This document shows positions 49,974 through 59,351 of a DNA stretch of 64,000 nucleotides, one piece after another. A model generated the notes under the pieces. The model searched no databases, was not told the origin of the DNA, and worked only from the letters and a program-made list of their open reading frames with translations. How positions within the stretch are numbered: position 1 is the stretch's first letter; the number at the start of each line of letters is the position of its first letter. A program made the position numbers and the translations under genes. This DNA comes from Pseudomonas morbosilactucae (lineage in GTDB: Bacteria > Pseudomonadota > Gammaproteobacteria > Pseudomonadales > Pseudomonadaceae), in assembly GCF_023241715.1 (NCBI RefSeq), contig NZ_JALQCW010000004.1:62001-126000 (forward strand), in the 5' to 3' direction.

Positions 49974-51119
49974 TCATCCCGTCACTACCTGATAAACAAC
50001 CCGGTGTGCCTCGGTCGGCAGCGGCACTTCCCACTTGAACAGCATGCGGCGGATATCATCGTTGCGAAGCGAGGTGTCGCGCTTCTGGTTGCGCCGCATG
50101 ATCTCGTCCTCGGGGCGCTCCAGGTAAAGAATCTCCACCTGCGCGCCGTAACCGTAGAGCAAGTCCAGAGTGCGGTTGCGCATCTGCGTCGACAGGTGCG
50201 TCGAGTTCCACACAAAGGGTTTGTGCTCGCGCAACAGGGCCTTGGCCCGGTCGATGGCGTAATGCGCAGCGGCGCCCTCGTTCTGTCCATGGCGCAGGCC
50301 AAGGGCCTGGCGAGCGTCGTCGAACGACACCACCGGCAGATCCGGGTAGTGCTGTGCGGTCCAGGTGTCCTTGCCGCTGGCCGGCAGGCCCGAGAGCATC
50401 ACCACCGACGAACCCTGCGGCGCATGCAACGGGTAGTCGGGATGTACCCGGGCGCCACGCAGGTACTGAATGCGTGTGTAGTCGTCGGCAAAGGCCCGCG
50501 GCCCGTGCAGGCAGCCCTCCTCCTCCGCCAGTTCGCGCCACAGTTCGATGGCACTCAGCACATCGGCCTTGCCGGCGTAATCGCGGCCCTGCATATCGGC
50601 CTCGGCCACGGCACAGAGCATCCACAACGGCAGTTCCCAGGACAGTTTGTGCAACAAGAACTCAGCGCTGCGGCCGCTGCGATCACCCAGCAGGGCGAAG
50701 AACGGAACCTGGTGCACGGCGATGATGCGGCAGATCTGCTCGCGAAGCTCGAAAGGCACGCCGGCGCGCCACAACAGCAGCCGCGCATCCACCGCGCCCC
50801 GGCGTGAGTGACCGGGCTGGCCGATACGCCCGGTATCCGGGTCGATCACCGTAGTGTCAGGCTTGGCAATGTCGTGCAACAGGGCAGCGAAGAACAGCAC
50901 AAAACGCTGCTCGGCGCTGGCCTGCTGGTAGGCGGGTTGCGTCAGCAATGCTTCGACCACCAGGCGGGTGTGAATCCACACATCGCCCTCGGCGTGGTAG
51001 GTCGGGTCTTGCGGTGTGTCGGCCAGGCGCGCTAGAGCCGGAATAGCCACCAGGCAGGCGGCGGCGTCCATATCGCACCCCGGCTCGGGGACCAGTTGTT
51101 GCAGTTGTCGAATATCCAT
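49974..51119 (-). CDS. HD-Pnk, HD phosphoesterase fused to polynucleotide 5'-kinase
   Basis: A 381-residue RNA/DNA end-healing enzyme. Residues about 30 to 200 form an HD domain (HTRLVVEALL, FFAALLHDIAKPDTT, IIAVHQVPFFALLGD), predicted to remove 2',3'-cyclic or 3'-phosphates. Residues about 235 to 375 are a P-loop kinase (VVMLSGLPASGKDTWTA, catalytic Asp in VVSFDDARQALG, NSTHLSTQMRNRTLDLL, and the lid ERPEDEIMRRNQKR) that phosphorylates 5'-OH ends. This layout is that of Runella HD-Pnk. The ATG at 51119 has AAGGAGC upstream. It follows the RNA ligase gene by 14 bases, so healing and sealing are coexpressed. Confidence 0.82.
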   Translation of the reverse strand: MDIRQLQQLVPEPGCDMDAAACLVAIPALARLADTPQDPTYHAEGDVWIHTRLVVEALLTQPAYQQASAEQRFVLFFAALLHDIAKPDTTVIDPDTGRIGQPGHSRRGAVDARLLLWRAGVPFELREQICRIIAVHQVPFFALLGDRSGRSAEFLLHKLSWELPLWMLCAVAEADMQGRDYAGKADVLSAIELWRELAEEEGCLHGPRAFADDYTRIQYLRGARVHPDYPLHAPQGSSVVMLSGLPASGKDTWTAQHYPDLPVVSFDDARQALGLRHGQNEGAAAHYAIDRAKALLREHKPFVWNSTHLSTQMRNRTLDLLYGYGAQVEILYLERPEDEIMRRNQKRDTSLRNDDIRRMLFKWEVPLPTEAHRVVYQVVTG

Positions 51120-51133
51120 TTCGGGATGCTCCT

Positions 51134-51994
51134 TCAGTAGCCGTGGCGTGGGCCCTGCCAGTCCATGGACAGGCGCGGCGCATAGAGATCGACGCCGTCG
51201 GCCAGTTGATTGGGGATAAAGGGTTGATTGGCATGGTGCTGGTCGGCATCGAGGATGGCCTGGACGAAGTCCTGCCGTACCCACTTGAGCCGGCCAAAGG
51301 TCTGCTGCTCATCCTCGAGCTTCAGGTACAGGCCTTCCATGCGGCTGGAGCGGTCACACTGGCGCCACGCACGGGCCAGATCGAGGCCCTCACGGCGTAC
51401 CACCTGCTCGAACACCTCGCGCCAGCGCGCGGTCTTGGCCAGCGAATCGCTCACCAGCGCCATCAGCTCGGCATGCCGGCGCGGCGCCGGGCCTTCGTAC
51501 AGCACCGGCACCGCAAGCACCGGCCCCCCCTCAAGCAGGCACCGGCGCGCCGCGGTGGAGAGGAACAGCCCTGTGGCGCGGTCCCACACATCGAACTCGC
51601 AGAAGTAATGTGGCAAGCGGTCGTAGAACACCGAGTGCTTCTTGTGCAGCCATTCGCCATACAGCACGAAGCGGTCTTCCAGGCGCTCCAGCAACCAGTG
51701 CTCATGGGCCGAGGCCCACTGCTTGAACAGATTGAACTGGCGCTCGCGCCCACCGCCGGTGAGGTAGTGACCGCGTGACTGCAGACGCAACTCGCCGCCT
51801 GCGGTAAAGCTGATGCCGGCGTTGGCGCCATCGAGTTTTTCTTCCACCACCAGCCACTGCCCGGCCAGGGCGGCATAGCGCACCTGGCCAGTATCAGTGT
51901 CGCCATCCTGCAGGCGCGAGCCTTGCAGGTGGGGCGTGCGGGGGTATTTGAGCAGTTCCAGGTTGTGCGCGGTGGCACGAGTATCCATGTACAT
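51134..51994 (-). CDS. ATP-dependent RNA ligase
   Basis: A 286-residue ligase of the covalent nucleotidyltransferase superfamily. Motif I is VVEEKLDGANAGISF with the adenylated lysine at about residue 53; motif IIIa is YGEWLHKKHSVFYDRL with FCEFDVWDRATG; motif IV EGLYLKLED; motif V RLKWVRQDF. It is compact and lacks a separate C-terminal domain of known type. It joins 3'-OH and 5'-phosphate RNA ends made by the HD-Pnk gene that follows in the same operon. GAGGAC lies before the ATG at 51994; the second ATG three codons on is also possible. Confidence 0.8.
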   Translation of the reverse strand: MYMDTRATAHNLELLKYPRTPHLQGSRLQDGDTDTGQVRYAALAGQWLVVEEKLDGANAGISFTAGGELRLQSRGHYLTGGGRERQFNLFKQWASAHEHWLLERLEDRFVLYGEWLHKKHSVFYDRLPHYFCEFDVWDRATGLFLSTAARRCLLEGGPVLAVPVLYEGPAPRRHAELMALVSDSLAKTARWREVFEQVVRREGLDLARAWRQCDRSSRMEGLYLKLEDEQQTFGRLKWVRQDFVQAILDADQHHANQPFIPNQLADGVDLYAPRLSMDWQGPRHGY

Positions 51995-52364
51995 GGGTTT
52001 GTCCTCGAAAATAGAGAAAAACCAACGACAGGATCAGGCAGGCATAGCAATGAAGCGCCGTCGCGTACAGGCACGGGCAGCCATCAGGCAGGATGGACCG
52101 TCGTCGGTATCAGGCGTGTTGGCTGGCGTAGGGCACTGGCTTCACCACTTGGAGAAAAGGTTGCAGAGGCTTCAGGGCGCGCATTCAACAGCAGATAGCG
52201 GCATCAGGTCAAGTCCCGAAAGGGCGAGACTCCAGCGTCCCTGTTTACGCGAAACACCCGAGCTTTTGTCATGAAAAAAACCACCTGGCGCTCATAGGGT
52301 GCTGCAAGTCATAAACCCGATTCGGCCGGAGCGTCGCTAAGTCACTTAGCCCCAGCCTATTCAA
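51995..52364. other. Non-coding stretch upstream of the RNA-repair genes
   Basis: About 370 bases with no supported gene. Towards the chemoreceptor the minus strand reads CACC, a 13-base spacer and GGTG, followed by seven Ts near 52274 to 52304, a weak terminator candidate. No clear sigma-54 promoter for the ligase gene was found by eye. Confidence 0.4.
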
Positions 52365-53978
52365 TCAAAGACGAAAACGATCCACCGACTGGGTGAGCTG
52401 ACTTGCAAGCGCCGTCAGTTCATCGGTGGCGCCTGCGGTCTGGCCAATCACCCGGGTGTTCGTGGCAGACATGCCGGCAATCATTTCCACCTGATGGGCA
52501 ATTTCGTTACTGGCCAGGCCCTGTTCACCGATGGTGCGGGTAATGTCGTTGACCAACTGAGTCGTGCTCAGCGTCGCATCAAGAATCTCCCGGATCGCAC
52601 GCTCCACATCGGCAGTGACGGCCATGCCTTTATCGACCTGGGCTACACCGGCTTCCATGCTGGTCACGGCTTCACGAGTGTTTTGCTGGATGCGTGCCAC
52701 CATGCTGGCGATTTCCTGAGTGGACGCGCTGGTACGTCCCGCCAAGCTCCGTACTTCGTCGGCTACAACGGCAAAGCCTCGCCCTTGCTCACCGGCGCGG
52801 GCCGCTTCGATAGCCGCATTGAGCGCCAGCAGGTTGGTCTGGTCGGCAATCCCCTTGATGACTTGAATAATGCTGAAGATCCCTTCGGATTCTTTGTCCA
52901 GCGTGCGAATCACCTGCGCTGACTGTTGAGCTGAACGAGCAATCTCGTCCATATCACTCACCACTTGATGAATAACACGACCGCCGTTCTTGGCCAGCGC
53001 CTCGGCTTGATTGGCCATTTCCAGCGCATGCCCGGCATGCCGGGTAATCTCTTCGATGCTCGCCGTCATTTCACTGGTGGCAGCCGACATCGTGCCTGCC
53101 GCGGAACTCTGCTGTTGACTGCTGGTGGCAACTTCATGACAACCGTGGCTCAACTGCTGGCTCATACGGGTGACGCCCTGGGCATTGTTGCGCACGACCT
53201 CAATCATGCCGCGCAAGTCACGCTGCATGACCGCCAGGCTGCGAATCAGCATGCCGGCCTCGTCGCGATTAGCCGGTTCGGGGATCGATTCGCTGAGGTT
53301 GCCATGAGCAATGCTATCGGCAATCTGCCGGGCAACGTGCAAGGGCTTCATGATGCTTCTTGTCACCCAGTAGCCTTGGGCGACCAGCAGCAACAAGCCA
53401 AGTACCAGCACAACGCCGAGGGTGAGATTGGCGCTGCGGATAGCCTGTCGAGTGTGCTCCCCACTGACCTTGGAGTTGTTCTCGATCAACTCACTCAGAT
53501 TCGACATTTTGCCTTCCAACTGGGTAAAGGCGCTGATAAAGGTACCCAGTTCCTCTTGCGCTCCTACCGGATCGTTCATTGCCACACTGACAATCCGTTC
53601 ACCGGAGGCAATGTAATTGTCGAGGCTCGGCTTGATGCTGCTCAGTGCCGCCTTGAGATTATCGTCGAGGGGAAGCTCAAGGTTATCCCCCAGTGCTTTG
53701 CGAAAATTCGCAGCATGTTCATTAAGTGCCTCCAGGACCTCCTCTCGGCTGCTGACACCTTTGCCCAGGCCGACCAGCATCGCTGCCAGTGCATCGGCGC
53801 GAAGCGCATCGTGCATCATGTCAGCCTCCAGATGATTGCTCAGCGCGCTCATGCTGACCTCATTGCCAATCATCGCGGCTTCCATTCGGCTATTGCCCAA
53901 GTAGTTCGTCAGGCTAATGATCAGGGCCGTGAACACACTGGTGCCGACCAGCAACAACAGACGCAGTTTTATTGACAT
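52365..53978 (-). CDS. Methyl-accepting chemotaxis protein
   Basis: A 537-residue chemoreceptor. The first membrane helix spans residues about 5 to 25 and the second about 184 to 204, enclosing a periplasmic four-helix sensor of about 160 residues. A HAMP domain follows, then the signalling domain with its hairpin tip [20 protein letters not shown] and [18 protein letters not shown]. It binds an unknown ligand and controls CheA. AGAAGG precedes the ATG at 53978. It is not linked to the other genes here. Confidence 0.9.
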   Translation of the reverse strand: MSIKLRLLLLVGTSVFTALIISLTNYLGNSRMEAAMIGNEVSMSALSNHLEADMMHDALRADALAAMLVGLGKGVSSREEVLEALNEHAANFRKALGDNLELPLDDNLKAALSSIKPSLDNYIASGERIVSVAMNDPVGAQEELGTFISAFTQLEGKMSNLSELIENNSKVSGEHTRQAIRSANLTLGVVLVLGLLLLVAQGYWVTRSIMKPLHVARQIADSIAHGNLSESIPEPANRDEAGMLIRSLAVMQRDLRGMIEVVRNNAQGVTRMSQQLSHGCHEVATSSQQQSSAAGTMSAATSEMTASIEEITRHAGHALEMANQAEALAKNGGRVIHQVVSDMDEIARSAQQSAQVIRTLDKESEGIFSIIQVIKGIADQTNLLALNAAIEAARAGEQGRGFAVVADEVRSLAGRTSASTQEIASMVARIQQNTREAVTSMEAGVAQVDKGMAVTADVERAIREILDATLSTTQLVNDITRTIGEQGLASNEIAHQVEMIAGMSATNTRVIGQTAGATDELTALASQLTQSVDRFRL

Positions 53979-54236
53979 AGTTAAGCCTTCTGCAGTTGTG
54001 GAATAAAACAAGCCGCTGGTTGCTGACGCTTAGCCCCATCCAGGCTTTTGGGTACTCATGATTTAAGCCCATTTGCAGATATTCGCAGCAGCGATGGCGG
54101 GCATCAATAGCCCAGGAAAGAACGGGCTCGATGATCTGGGGTGAGGGCGTTGGCCGTTACTCGGCGCCTCCCCTCCCCCTGGGTTTGATAAAAAACCCCA
54201 TCAGGTTCCTATGGTTTCGACAACCCCGTCCTAACA

Positions 54237-54845
54237 TCAAAGAACGCTATAAATCTCAGAAACCACCTGCATCGTTGCCGCTTCAATCGTTCCTTCATTA
54301 CGGCATAACACCCAGCCGTGATCTGCAATCGCCTGCTCGAACGACTGGGTACAGGCGATATGTTCTTCCAGCCGATGCATCACGGTACTGCTCAGCCCAC
54401 GCCCTCTTGCCGCTGCCCTCGCCCATGAAATATCAGGGTCAGTGACGACGCCGACATGCAGGTCTGGCACTCGTACGTTTCTATCCATGTTCAGCTGCAA
54501 AATCTCTGCGAACGGGATTATCCGGCGAAACGCGGCGTCAGATGGGTACCAGCGATCGATCAAGATGATGCTGCCGGGTGGCTGTTTAGGCAGCACCTGC
54601 TGGGAAATCCAGGCCCGGCTTTCAGCAAAGCGCTCACAAACCGCCCACTCCAAATCCCGGCTGGGGTTTCTGACGAGTGTGTTGACCAGGCTCATGGTTT
54701 CCCCTCTAAAGGGATCGCTTTTTTTCTCGCACAGTCGGATCACCTTTTTGTGGTCCGCCCTCAGTACAGTCGTGATGGCCTCCAACAATGTGGTTTTGCC
54801 GGCTCCCTTGGGGCCATCTAGCGATACAAACAGCGGACGATTCAT
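54237..54845 (-). CDS. Thymidylate kinase-like P-loop protein
   Basis: A 202-residue nucleotide kinase fold with Walker A FVSLDGPKGAGKTTLLEAI, a DRWYPSD motif like the Tmk DR(Y/F) motif, and a lid-like ARAAARGRGLSS. The sequence is less like canonical Tmk than expected for the housekeeping enzyme, so it is probably a second dTMP-kinase-like protein with an unknown substrate. No ribosome site is obvious at 54845. The neighbours give no clue. Confidence 0.75.
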   Translation of the reverse strand: MNRPLFVSLDGPKGAGKTTLLEAITTVLRADHKKVIRLCEKKSDPFRGETMSLVNTLVRNPSRDLEWAVCERFAESRAWISQQVLPKQPPGSIILIDRWYPSDAAFRRIIPFAEILQLNMDRNVRVPDLHVGVVTDPDISWARAAARGRGLSSTVMHRLEEHIACTQSFEQAIADHGWVLCRNEGTIEAATMQVVSEIYSVL

Positions 54846-55070
54846 TCTTCACATAACGATGGAGATGCAGTTTTTTTACCCTGTTCGTTCGCCGGAACCG
54901 CTGGGCGCGACTGAGCGAATCGAGTGGAGGGTCCTTGTGAGCAGATCAAACCAAAGCCGCCTGGGCGTCATTGGCCTGCATGGTAGCTTTACGGTTGCTA
55001 AATGTTTTGCCTATCTGTGCTGCGTGCCTGCACATCAAGGGCCGCGAGCCCACGCCATGGAGCTTCAGTG

Positions 55071-55397
55071 ATGCATCCGACAACGCCTGATAATCGATAC
55101 TTTGTGGTCAAAGGGCAGCTGTGGCGGTGCAGCAACCCCTCGCTGAGTGAGGATGTGCGGCAGCGATGGGTCAATGACTTGATGGCAGCTCGTCGTGAGG
55201 TAAAGGCCGCGAAGGCTTCTGGCGATCCTGAGCAGTTAATGACAGCAAGGGCGCGGGTTGATACGGCCAAGGTTGCCCTCGGGGAGCGCGGGCCTGTCTG
55301 GTGGGACGATGGAGCCCCGGACTTCAACAGGCGTCAGGTGGTGAACACACCCTATGCAGAGTGGTATCGCTCGTTGGGCACTCTTGATCAGCACTAG
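55071..55397 (+). CDS. Small conserved hypothetical protein
   Basis: A 108-residue soluble protein (starting MHPTTPDNRYFVVKGQLWRC, with a coiled-coil-like middle, RREVKAAKASGDPEQLMTAR). The ATG at 55071 has GGAG eight bases upstream. Tryptophans and the ending VWWDDGAPDFNRRQVVNTPY look conserved. Similar small proteins occur in Pseudomonas and Burkholderia by memory, but no function is known. Confidence 0.7.
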   Translation: MHPTTPDNRYFVVKGQLWRCSNPSLSEDVRQRWVNDLMAARREVKAAKASGDPEQLMTARARVDTAKVALGERGPVWWDDGAPDFNRRQVVNTPYAEWYRSLGTLDQH

Positions 55398-55420
55398 CCT
55401 GGCGCAGGCTCGGTCCTGGT

Positions 55421-55891
55421 TCATTCATCCGTGGGCTCGTAGCTGTTTACGTTCGGCACTTGCAGGTGCAGGCGACCGAGCAAGTCAACCAGGGTGTCGA
55501 CCTCGGCTGCCGAGAGCCCGCTGAGCAGACGGGACTCTCGCTCGAGCGCCACTTTAATCACGCGGTCATGCAGTTCTCGACCGCTGGCGGTCAATCGGAC
55601 GGTGTAACGCCGTGCATCCTTGGGATCCAACTGACTGGTGATGTGCCCCGCCGCTTCCAGCGTCTGCAACGAACGACTGACCGCACTCTTGTCGAGCCCG
55701 ATAGCCTGGCAGATGCGATTGGCGGTGATGTCTGTCTCGACGGCCAGCATCGACAGCATCCGCCATTCCACCACGCCAATGCCGAAGTGCTTGCGATAGC
55801 ACTGGGATGCGCCTGTGGCGAGTTTGTTGGCCAGGAACGTCAATAGACCAGGGACATAACGAGACAGGTTCAACTGTGTATCGGTAGGCAT
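55421..55891 (-). CDS. MarR family transcriptional regulator
   Basis: A 156-residue MarR regulator with a winged helix at residues about 50 to 120 (VVEWRMLSMLAVETDITANR, IGLDKSAVSRSLQTLEAAG, DPKDARRYTVRLTASGRELH). It is divergent from the Rieske oxygenase operon about 290 bases away, with a perfect inverted repeat just upstream of its start. It probably represses itself and perhaps the oxygenase genes, releasing on an aromatic ligand. Confidence 0.88.
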   Translation of the reverse strand: MPTDTQLNLSRYVPGLLTFLANKLATGASQCYRKHFGIGVVEWRMLSMLAVETDITANRICQAIGLDKSAVSRSLQTLEAAGHITSQLDPKDARRYTVRLTASGRELHDRVIKVALERESRLLSGLSAAEVDTLVDLLGRLHLQVPNVNSYEPTDE

Positions 55892-55922
55892 CAAGAAAAC
55901 ACCGTAGGTCGAGCAGCTTTGA

Positions 55923-55946
55923 AATTGGTTGACACCGCAACCAATT
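55923..55946. promoter_or_regulatory. Perfect inverted repeat upstream of marR, candidate operator
   Basis: AATTGGTTG at 55923 to 55931 and CAACCAATT at 55938 to 55946 are exact complements separated by six bases. The repeat lies about 30 bases upstream of the MarR start and faces the oxygenase operon, the size and symmetry expected for a MarR dimer site. Confidence 0.65.
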
Positions 55947-56182
55947 CGCCTGAGGATTTACTCCGCCAAGCAGTGCGGGCAATGGCCCGCATGATACGCC
56001 GTAGCACAACCTCAAAAAATAATTATCAGGTCTTGCTTATGAACCCTTGCCGACTGTGCCCAACCCTGATGCCCGCCACTTCCCCCCTTCCCTGCGCCTT
56101 CTCTCCCGGCTGAGTTTTTCCAGCACTCGGTCTTTTCGCCCCCCTATTTTTCAGCAGCCACTTCAGTGTGGAGGGAGAAGTC

Positions 56183-57136
56183 ATGCTTCAAGTCCAGGTC
56201 ACCCGCAAAGCCGTTGAAGCCGAAGGCATCTGCAGCTTCGAGCTGTGCGCCGCAAACGGCAGCACACTGCCGCCTTTCGAAGCCGGTGCACATATCGACA
56301 TTCACCTTGCCAGCGGCCTCACCCGCCAATATTCGCTGTGCAATGACCCCGCAGAGCGTCATCGCTATGTAATCGGTGTGCTCAAGGACCCGGCCTCGCG
56401 GGGCGGCTCCAGCGCCATGCACGAGCACGTCGTCCCAGGGCAGACCCTCAGCATCAGCGCGCCGCGCAACCTCTTTGCCCTATCTCGTTCAGCCAAACGT
56501 CACCTGCTGTTCGGCGGCGGCATTGGCATCACGCCGATGCTGGCGATGGCCCACGAGCTTCACCATCAAGGTGCGGATTTCGAGCTGCACTACAGCTTTC
56601 GATCCAGCGAACGCGCCGCGTTTATCCCATGGCTCGGGCAAGCACCGTTCGCCAATCGCGTGCATTTGCATGACGACAGCGGCTCGCCCGAACAGAAGCT
56701 CGATGCCTGCGCGCTACTGGCCGCGCCGGACAGCACACGCCACCTGTATGTCTGCGGCCCGACGGGGTTTATGAAGTTCATCCTCGACACGGCCCAAGAA
56801 GCCGGCTGGCCCGAAGACCAGGTGCACAGGGAGTTCTTCGCCGCAGCCCCTGTCGACCCAGGGGGCGACACGCCCTTCGAAGTTCAGATAGCCAGCAGCG
56901 GGCAGGTTTTCTACATACCCGCCGACCGCACGGTTTTCGAGGTGCTCGATGAGGCCGGAATTGACATCGAATCCTCGTGTGAGCAAGGCGTTTGCGGCAC
57001 CTGTGTCACCCGTCTGCTCGACGGCGTGGGTGATCATCGCGACCAGTTCATGACCGCTGCAGAACACGCCGCCAATGACCGCTTCACCCCGTGCTGCTCA
57101 CGTGCCAAATCGCCGCGCCTGGTATTGGACCTTTGA
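56183..57136 (+). CDS. VanB-like oxygenase reductase (PDR family ferredoxin reductase)
   Basis: A 317-residue reductase supplying electrons from NAD(P)H to the Rieske oxygenase. FMN-binding (RQYSLCNDP), NAD-binding (LLFGGGIGITPMLAMAHEL, LYVCGPTGFMKF) and a C-terminal plant-type [2Fe-2S] ferredoxin with cysteines in the segment SSCEQGVCGTCVTRLLDG are in order. The ATG at 56183 is preferred over the GTG 15 bases upstream; GGAGG lies between. It precedes the oxygenase gene by 37 bases. Vanillate demethylase reductase VanB is the best-known relative. Confidence 0.9.
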   Translation: MLQVQVTRKAVEAEGICSFELCAANGSTLPPFEAGAHIDIHLASGLTRQYSLCNDPAERHRYVIGVLKDPASRGGSSAMHEHVVPGQTLSISAPRNLFALSRSAKRHLLFGGGIGITPMLAMAHELHHQGADFELHYSFRSSERAAFIPWLGQAPFANRVHLHDDSGSPEQKLDACALLAAPDSTRHLYVCGPTGFMKFILDTAQEAGWPEDQVHREFFAAAPVDPGGDTPFEVQIASSGQVFYIPADRTVFEVLDEAGIDIESSCEQGVCGTCVTRLLDGVGDHRDQFMTAAEHAANDRFTPCCSRAKSPRLVLDL

Positions 57137-57173
57137 CCCTGACCCGAGCACAGATCGCTCGCCGGAGAACCCT

Positions 57174-58241
57174 ATGACGACGTCTACCCTGCCCCTTGCC
57201 CATGACATTGCCCCGGCCGCCTTGCCGAGTTTCCCCCTCGATCAGTGGTACGTCGCGGCGCTCGGCTGGGAGCTGAAGGATCAGCCCATTGGCCGCACGT
57301 TGCTGAACAAGCCGGTGGTGCTCTTTCGCACCGCCGATAACCAGGTTGCCGCACTGGAGGACCGTTGCTGTCACCGGGCCCTGCCACTGTCCAACGGCAC
57401 GCTGGAAGAGCGAGGCTTGCGCTGTGGCTATCACGGCCTGCTATTCAACCAAGGGGGGCAATGCATTGAAATCCCCGGCCAGGACAAGATTCCGAGCAAA
57501 TCCAAGGTGCCCGCTTACCACGTCCGGGAGCAGGACCAGATCATCTGGATCTGGTTTGGCAGCGCCGATCATCCGCAGCCGACATTCGCACCGCCGACCT
57601 ATGACGTCCACAGCAGCGGTAAATACCTGTTCGACGGGGATGTCTATCACTACGACGCGCCCTATCAACTCATCCACGACAACCTCATGGACCTCAGCCA
57701 CCTGGGCTACGTCCATTTGCGCACCATCGGCGGTAACGCCAGCATCCACATGAACGCGCAGATGAGGGTGGACGGTGACGAGTCGATGGTCCGCGTGGTT
57801 CGCCATATGCCCGACTCCGTTCCGCCGCCGACCTACACCGCGGCCTACCCGTTCAAGGGCCACGTCGATCGCTGGCAAGAGATCGAGTTCCACATCAATC
57901 ACCTGCGCATCTGGACCGGCGCGGTGGACGTGGGCACCGACGACCTGAACAACCCCGATCGCGCCGGTTTCCATATGCGTGGTTTTCACGGGGTGACCCC
58001 GGAAACGGAAACCACCAGCCACTACTTCTGGACCATGGCCACCAATCCAGAAACGGATCCTGAGGCCGTCAAAGCCAAGGTGGTCGAGCAGACCATGCTG
58101 ACGTTCGACGAAGACAAGCTGGTGATCGAGGCGCAGTACCAGAACATGTGCCGCTTCGGCACACGGCCGATGATCGATATTCATGTCGACGTCGGTGCCA
58201 ACCGTGCCCGCAGAATCATCGAGCGACTGCGCGGCGCCTAA
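57174..58241 (+). CDS. Rieske [2Fe-2S] aromatic oxygenase (VanA-like)
   Basis: A 355-residue terminal oxygenase of the vanillate O-demethylase/phthalate class. The Rieske centre is CCHRALPLSNGTL and CGYHGLLF (Cys-x-His, Cys-x2-His) at about residues 61 to 86; the mononuclear iron ligands are in the segment NLMDLSHLGYVHLRT (His pair) with a later Asp. It would hydroxylate or O-demethylate an aromatic or small acid, releasing formaldehyde if a methoxy group is present. GGAG precedes the ATG. It overlaps the convergent LysR gene by four bases. Confidence 0.9.
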   Translation: MTTSTLPLAHDIAPAALPSFPLDQWYVAALGWELKDQPIGRTLLNKPVVLFRTADNQVAALEDRCCHRALPLSNGTLEERGLRCGYHGLLFNQGGQCIEIPGQDKIPSKSKVPAYHVREQDQIIWIWFGSADHPQPTFAPPTYDVHSSGKYLFDGDVYHYDAPYQLIHDNLMDLSHLGYVHLRTIGGNASIHMNAQMRVDGDESMVRVVRHMPDSVPPPTYTAAYPFKGHVDRWQEIEFHINHLRIWTGAVDVGTDDLNNPDRAGFHMRGFHGVTPETETTSHYFWTMATNPETDPEAVKAKVVEQTMLTFDEDKLVIEAQYQNMCRFGTRPMIDIHVDVGANRARRIIERLRGA

Positions 58242-59152
58242 TAAGCAAAATCATGCCCCAACTCTTTCTGCATCCACTCCAGAAATCGCCTGACCCGTGG
58301 AAAGTTGGAGTGGGCCCGGGGGAATACCAAGTGGTGGGCGGTGATGGCGGCGCTCAAGTGCGGCAGCACTTCCACCAACGCCCCCCGCGCCAGATAGTCT
58401 TGCGCCAGCAGCGTGCTTTCAAGCGCGAAACCGAGCCCGTGGCTGGCGGCCTCCAGCGTCATGTACGAGCGGTCAAAGCTGAGGGTGTAGGGTTTTTCCG
58501 GGCGTGACATACCGTGCTGGGCAAACAACTGCGGCCACTTGACCAATGTCGCTTCCGACAGAATCAGATTGCTGTCCAGCAAGTCCGCAATCCCCCCGAT
58601 CGGGCGCTTTTCCAATAGTTTGGGCGAGGCCATCACCGCAATGTTTTCATCACCTATGGTCCGCACTTCGTAACTGGGCCAGTTGGGCATGCCATGGCGG
58701 ATGTCGACATCAATCTTGTCTCGGCTGAAGTGCAACGACTCATAGGAGCACGACAGATTGAGCTGAATATCGGGATGCGTCAGGCGAAACTGTTCCAGGC
58801 GTGGCATCAGCCACAGCAGCCCAAAACTGGGTGATGAATGCAGGCGCAGACAATCCAGGCTGACGTCACTGGTGGCGCGTTCAGTCGCTACGGCCAGGCT
58901 GTGCAGGATGCCCGAAACCTCCTTGAGGTACTGCTCACCTACCGGTGTCAGTGTCACGCCGCGGGCGGTTCTGAAAAACAGCTGCCGGCCGATCATCGCT
59001 TCCAGTTTGGCCAACTGATGGCTGACCGCCGAGGGGGTCAGGTCGAGCAATTCGGCCGCCCGAGCAACATTGCCAAAGCGTGCTGTCTGTTCAAAGGCCT
59101 GAATAGCTTTCAGGGGAGGCAGTAACGCAGGAGCATCGCTGGAATAACGCAT
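58238..59152 (-). CDS. LysR family regulator (GcvA-like)
   Basis: A 304-residue LysR regulator: helix-turn-helix at residues about 14 to 70 (PPLKAIQAFEQTARFGNVAR, TPSAVSHQLAKLEAMIGRQL) and a GcvA-like ligand domain. It is convergent with the oxygenase and divergent from the SDR gene at 59352, whose upstream region holds an inverted repeat at 59228 to 59248 of LysR type. It probably activates the SDR, MFS and transketolase genes and perhaps the oxygenase pair. Confidence 0.9.
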   Translation of the reverse strand: MRYSSDAPALLPPLKAIQAFEQTARFGNVARAAELLDLTPSAVSHQLAKLEAMIGRQLFFRTARGVTLTPVGEQYLKEVSGILHSLAVATERATSDVSLDCLRLHSSPSFGLLWLMPRLEQFRLTHPDIQLNLSCSYESLHFSRDKIDVDIRHGMPNWPSYEVRTIGDENIAVMASPKLLEKRPIGGIADLLDSNLILSEATLVKWPQLFAQHGMSRPEKPYTLSFDRSYMTLEAASHGLGFALESTLLAQDYLARGALVEVLPHLSAAITAHHLVFPRAHSNFPRVRRFLEWMQKELGHDFAY

Positions 59153-59227
59153 GATGACAGTGACTCCGCTGCAAGTGGCATGGGCCGGGCATCTGGCTAT
59201 TCAAGCATTCGAGCAAAGACATGGCGA

Positions 59228-59248
59228 GTGCTGAATTTTTTTCAGCAC
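59228..59248. promoter_or_regulatory. Inverted repeat before the SDR gene, candidate LysR site
   Basis: GTGCTGAA at 59228 to 59235 and its complement TTCAGCAC at 59241 to 59248 are separated by TTTTT. The 21-base element lies in the 199-base gap between the divergent LysR and SDR genes, where the activator site is expected. It could alternatively form an RNA hairpin in the leader. Confidence 0.55.
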
Positions 59249-59351
59249 CCAATGAAACCCACGTCATTGCTCAAGGTGGGCCCGGAAGACAAGCTGAGCC
59301 ATCGATTCGTAACGAGTCGAACCAATAAAAACAATCTGAGGTGCTCCTTCC

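Noticed and set aside
56183..58241. Naming the oxygenase pair vanA and vanB outright
   Set aside because: The class fits, but regulators and neighbours differ from typical vanillate loci, so the substrate is left open.
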